Shown here: positions 12,154-15,008 of the stretch, piece by piece
Position numbering within the stretch: position 1 is the stretch's first letter
Layout of the letters: each line of letters starts with the position of its first letter
Translations under genes and position numbers: made by a program
The notes under the pieces: generated by a model
What the model saw: the letters and a program-made list of their open reading frames with translations, nothing else
Database searches by the model: none
Told to the model about the DNA's origin: nothing
Assembly (NCBI GenBank): GCA_900765975.1
Contig: CAAFTS010000156.1
Coordinates: 1-15,008, forward strand
Source: Lachnospiraceae bacterium
GTDB lineage: Bacteria; Bacillota; Clostridia; Lachnospirales; Lachnospiraceae
Direction of reading: 5' to 3'
DNA: 15,008 nucleotides

Positions 12154-14901
12154 ATGTCAGAAAACCCATTAAAATATATAAATATCGGTCTTGTCGCCCA
12201 TGTGGATGCAGGGAAAACGACGCTTTCGGAAGCACTCTTATATTCCAGTGGAAGTATTCGAAAGATGGGGCGCGTAGATAATCAAGATGCTTTTTTAGAT
12301 ACTTATGCGCTGGAGCGAGAACGAGGAATTACGATTTTCTCGAAACAGGCTGTTATGCGGCTTAATGATGAGCGTGTGGTTACATTGCTGGACACACCGG
12401 GGCATGTGGATTTTTCGGCTGAAATGGAGCGTACATTACAGGTATTGGACTATGCAATTTTGGTCATTAGTGGAGCGGATGGCGTACAGGGGCATACAGA
12501 AACATTGTGGCGCCTTTTGTCAAAATATCAAGTGCCCACCTTTTTGTTTATTAATAAAATGGATCAGGAGGGAACAGATGAGGCTGCTCTGATGCAGGAA
12601 TTGAAGAAACGGCTGAGTGATGGCTGTGTGAATTTTAGTGCGGGTGGAGCAGATGCGGCATCCCGCACTAAAAACGATGTTTTTTTAGAAAGCATTGCTA
12701 TGTGCGATGAAACCTTATTGGAAATGTATTTAGAGAACGGAAGTTTGAATTTATCAGATATTTCCGAAAGCATCTATAATAGAAAGGTATTTCCTTGCTT
12801 TTTTGGCTCTGCTCTAAAATTAAGAGGGGTGGATGTTCTGATTCAAGGAATTTTGGACTATATGAAATCTCCGGAATATCCAAAAGAGTTTGGTGCGAAG
12901 GTCTATAAGATAGCAAGAGATGAGCAAGGGAATCGTTTGACTTATTTGAAGATTACAGGAGGAAGTCTGTCTGTAAAAGAGATACTCTCCGGACAAAAGA
13001 AAAGCAGTGAATGTACAGAAGGGGAGGATGCGAATTGGCAGGAGAAAGTCAATCAGATTCGGATTTATTCCGGGACGAAGTACGAAACGATTACAAAAGC
13101 GTATGCCGGGATGGTATGCGCGTTGACCGGACTTTCTGAGACATATCCGGGGGAAGGAATCGGAATAGAAAAAGAATCCGATATGCCGGTATTAGAACCG
13201 GTGTTGAATTACCAGGTATTGCTGCCCGCGGATTGTGACGTACATCAAATGCTGCAAAAATTAAGACAATTGGAAGAGGAAGAACCATTGCTGCATATTG
13301 CTTGGAATGAGACTCTGGGAGAAGTCCATGCACAGTTAATGGGAGCAGTGCAGATCGAAGTTTTGCAGAGATTGATTGCGGAACGGTTCGGGGTGCATGT
13401 GAATTTTGGCGCTGGAAATATTGTATACAAGGAAACCATTGCTGATATTGTTGAAGGAGTCGGGCATTTTGAGCCACTGCGGCATTATGCCGAGGTACAT
13501 TTATTAATGGAACCGGGAGAAAGAGGCAGTGGATTGCAGTTCTTTTCGGATTGTAGTGAAGATGTGCTGGATAGGAATTGGCAGCGGTTAATCTTGACAC
13601 ATTTAGAAGAAAAAGAGCATCTGGGAGTATTGGTGGGAGCGCCAATTACAGATATGCGTATTACCTTGGCATCCGGAAGAGCACATCAGAAACATACAGA
13701 GGGCGGAGACTTTCGGCAGGCAACATATAGGGCTGTCCGTCAGGGACTAAAACAGGCAGAGAGTATATTATTGGAGCCTTATTATGATTATCGGCTGGAA
13801 ATCCCCGTAGATTTGATTGGACGTGCAATGTCGGATATGCAGAGAAGGCATGGAACATTTGGTACTCCGGAACAGGATGGAGAAATGGCTGTATTGACGG
13901 GAAGTGTTCCGGTTATAACCATGCAGGACTATCAAACGGAGATGATTTCCTATACAAAGGGGCGAGGTCGTTTACTCTGTGAGTTAAAAGGGTATTTCCC
14001 TTGTCATAATACAGAAGAGGTAGTGACGGCAGCCGGATATGATTCTGAGCGGGATCTGGAAAATCCGACAGGTTCGGTTTTCTGCGCGCATGGTGCCGGT
14101 TTCGTTGTGAAATGGGATGAAGTACCGGAGTATATGCATTTAGAAAGTGTTATAGAGAAAGAGATAGAAGAAAAAATAGAAGAAATACATTATACTTCAG
14201 CCGCGGTACGGCGTGCCAGTGTATTGTCGGCATTAACGCCTGAAGAAGAGGCGGAATTAGAACGGATGGCAGAAGTTTCTCGAAAAAAACGTGAGCAGGT
14301 ACGTAAGAAGTATTCTTATCGGAAAGAATTTACAGAAGGAGAGAGTAGTGGTTCTTATCGGAAACCAAAGGCGAGATTAAAAGAATATCTTCTGGTAGAT
14401 GGGTATAATATTATTTTTGCATGGGACGAGCTGCGGGAACTGGCAGAGGTTAATGTTGACGGGGCACGCGGAAAATTGATGGATATTTTATGCAATTATC
14501 AAGGTGTAAAGAAATGTTCTTTGATTTTGGTTTTTGACGCTTATAAACTCAAAGGATTTCCGGGAGAAGTACAGCAATATCATAATATTCATGTGGTATA
14601 TACGAAAGAGGCAGAGACAGCAGATCAATATATAGAAAAGGTTGCTCATGAGATTGGACGGAAATATGATGTGACAGTTGCGACCTCGGATGGAACCGAA
14701 CAAGTTATTATCCGCGGTCAGGGGTGTCGGCTATTGTCTGCAAAAGAATTAAAGGAAGAGGTAGAACTGGCGCAAAAAGAACTGAGAGAAGAACATATGG
14801 GAAAATCAGGGAGTACGAAAAATTATCTTTTCCACTATCTCGATCAAGAGACGGCAGAACAGATGGAAGAAGTACGGCTTGGACAGAGAACTTGTGAATA
14901 A
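12154..14901 (+). CDS. Tet(M)/EF-G-like translational GTPase fused to a YacP/Rae1 (NYN) endoribonuclease domain
   Basis: A 915-aa ribosome-associated fusion protein. The GTPase part has all five G motifs: AHVDAGKT (15-22), RGIT in switch I (57-60), DTPGHVDF (80-87), NKMD (134-137) and GSA (218-220). EF-G-like domains II-V then follow to about 655, most like Tet(M): EPYYDYRLEIPVDLIGRAMSD (541-561), YQTEMISYTKGRGRLLCELKGY (593-614). The domain IV tip that in Tet(M) displaces tetracycline (YSPVSTPADF) is different here (RAHQKHTEGGDF, 509-520). A charged helical linker (about 660-742) leads to a NYN/PIN-like YacP domain (about 744-870) with LLVDGYNII (746-754), VDGARGKL (768-775), LVFDAY (792-797), TKEAETADQYIE (817-828) and VATSDGTEQ (842-850). 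The acidic residues D749, D795, D824 and D846 are all present. The start has AAAGGGG eight bases upstream. Inferred role: GTP-driven docking at the ribosomal A site coupled to mRNA cleavage or rescue. It is not a proven tetracycline resistance protein. Confidence 0.9.
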   Translation: MSENPLKYINIGLVAHVDAGKTTLSEALLYSSGSIRKMGRVDNQDAFLDTYALERERGITIFSKQAVMRLNDERVVTLLDTPGHVDFSAEMERTLQVLDYAILVISGADGVQGHTETLWRLLSKYQVPTFLFINKMDQEGTDEAALMQELKKRLSDGCVNFSAGGADAASRTKNDVFLESIAMCDETLLEMYLENGSLNLSDISESIYNRKVFPCFFGSALKLRGVDVLIQGILDYMKSPEYPKEFGAKVYKIARDEQGNRLTYLKITGGSLSVKEILSGQKKSSECTEGEDANWQEKVNQIRIYSGTKYETITKAYAGMVCALTGLSETYPGEGIGIEKESDMPVLEPVLNYQVLLPADCDVHQMLQKLRQLEEEEPLLHIAWNETLGEVHAQLMGAVQIEVLQRLIAERFGVHVNFGAGNIVYKETIADIVEGVGHFEPLRHYAEVHLLMEPGERGSGLQFFSDCSEDVLDRNWQRLILTHLEEKEHLGVLVGAPITDMRITLASGRAHQKHTEGGDFRQATYRAVRQGLKQAESILLEPYYDYRLEIPVDLIGRAMSDMQRRHGTFGTPEQDGEMAVLTGSVPVITMQDYQTEMISYTKGRGRLLCELKGYFPCHNTEEVVTAAGYDSERDLENPTGSVFCAHGAGFVVKWDEVPEYMHLESVIEKEIEEKIEEIHYTSAAVRRASVLSALTPEEEAELERMAEVSRKKREQVRKKYSYRKEFTEGESSGSYRKPKARLKEYLLVDGYNIIFAWDELRELAEVNVDGARGKLMDILCNYQGVKKCSLILVFDAYKLKGFPGEVQQYHNIHVVYTKEAETADQYIEKVAHEIGRKYDVTVATSDGTEQVIIRGQGCRLLSAKELKEEVELAQKELREEHMGKSGSTKNYLFHYLDQETAEQMEEVRLGQRTCE

Positions 14902-14940
14902 GAAAATGAAAAGGGGCTATGAAATAACAGCCTCTACGGA

Positions 14941-14987
14941 AAAAGAGGACTTTTCGTTCAAAATGAACGAAAGGTCCTCTTTTATGT
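14941..14987 (+). terminator. Intrinsic terminator of the GTPase-nuclease gene
   Basis: A 19-bp stem (14941-14959 with 14965-14983, one G-U type position) with a five-base loop ends in TTTT (14980-14984). It lies 39 bases after the stop codon and closes the transcript. Confidence 0.85.
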
Positions 14988-14993
14988 TGTGTG

Positions 14994-15008
14994 TCCAGCG
15001 AAGCTGGA
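14994..15008. repeat. Small inverted repeat at the right edge
   Basis: TCCAGC-GAA-GCTGGA is a perfect 6-bp stem with a three-base loop. It reaches the window edge and may extend outside, since the preceding bases TG could pair with CA. It might be a terminator stem of a converging gene or part of a repeat; the window stops too early to tell. Confidence 0.3.

Noticed and set aside
13091..13645. 184-codon open frame on the minus strand inside the GTPase gene
   Set aside because: It is wholly antisense to a well-supported gene, has no ribosome binding site and has an unlikely Pro/Leu-rich composition. It is a coding shadow.
12154..14901. Plain tetracycline-resistance gene label (tetM/tetO/tetW)
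   Set aside because: The fold is Tet(M)-like, but the domain IV tip differs from YSPVSTPADF and the protein is about 275 residues longer because of the nuclease domain, so a resistance call is not supported.
1..15008. CRISPR array, tRNA, rRNA, prophage or conjugative genes
   Set aside because: I looked for regularly spaced repeats, tRNA-like T-loops (GGTTCRA) with acceptor pairing, and phage or transfer gene families. Apart from the IS remnant none was seen.

Overview
The window looks like a chromosomal segment from a low-GC, spore-forming member of the Clostridia, most likely a gut Lachnospiraceae-type organism. The evidence is AT-rich codon use, strong AAGGAGG-type ribosome binding sites, Bacillota-type families (SdpR/SdpI, YitT, CotF-like coat protein, a YacP/Rae1 nuclease domain), and many intrinsic terminators. 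The genus cannot be named from this sequence alone.

Layout. Positions 1-55 may hold the tail of an upstream gene. It is followed by the remnant of an IS481-like insertion sequence on the minus strand: the transposase (78-893) has its DDE residues but loses its C-terminus, and a folded leader covers its ribosome binding site. Next on the plus strand come a membrane-anchored XRE regulator (1200-1649), a two-gene unit of an atypical cation diffusion facilitator and an ApbE-type flavin transferase (1763-3773), and an sdpR-sdpI pair (3888-4788) whose promoter lies between two matching 16-bp operators. A tight four-gene operon follows (4990-7721): GNAT acetyltransferase, O6-alkylguanine-DNA alkyltransferase, an unrecognised membrane protein and a YitT-family protein. 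Then comes a monocistronic class I aminotransferase (7900-9186) that ends in a bidirectional terminator.

On the minus strand lie two small spore-coat genes (9265-9734), a C26 glutamine-amidotransferase-like hydrolase (9764-10510), and argG (10651-11874), which has a good promoter and two ARG-box-like sites. Divergent from argG is the most striking gene, 12154-14901. It encodes a 915-aa Tet(M)/EF-G-type translational GTPase with a C-terminal YacP/Rae1 (NYN) endoribonuclease domain. A 15-codon, Tyr-rich leader ORF with its own ribosome binding site precedes it. The architecture suggests a GTPase that brings a nuclease to the ribosomal A site.

The genes are mostly independent units rather than one pathway. 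The main points for a second look are the GTPase-nuclease fusion with its leader ORF, the operator layout of sdpRI, the CDF transporter lacking a canonical metal ligand beside apbE, the IS leader fold, and the uncharacterised membrane protein in the ogt operon.
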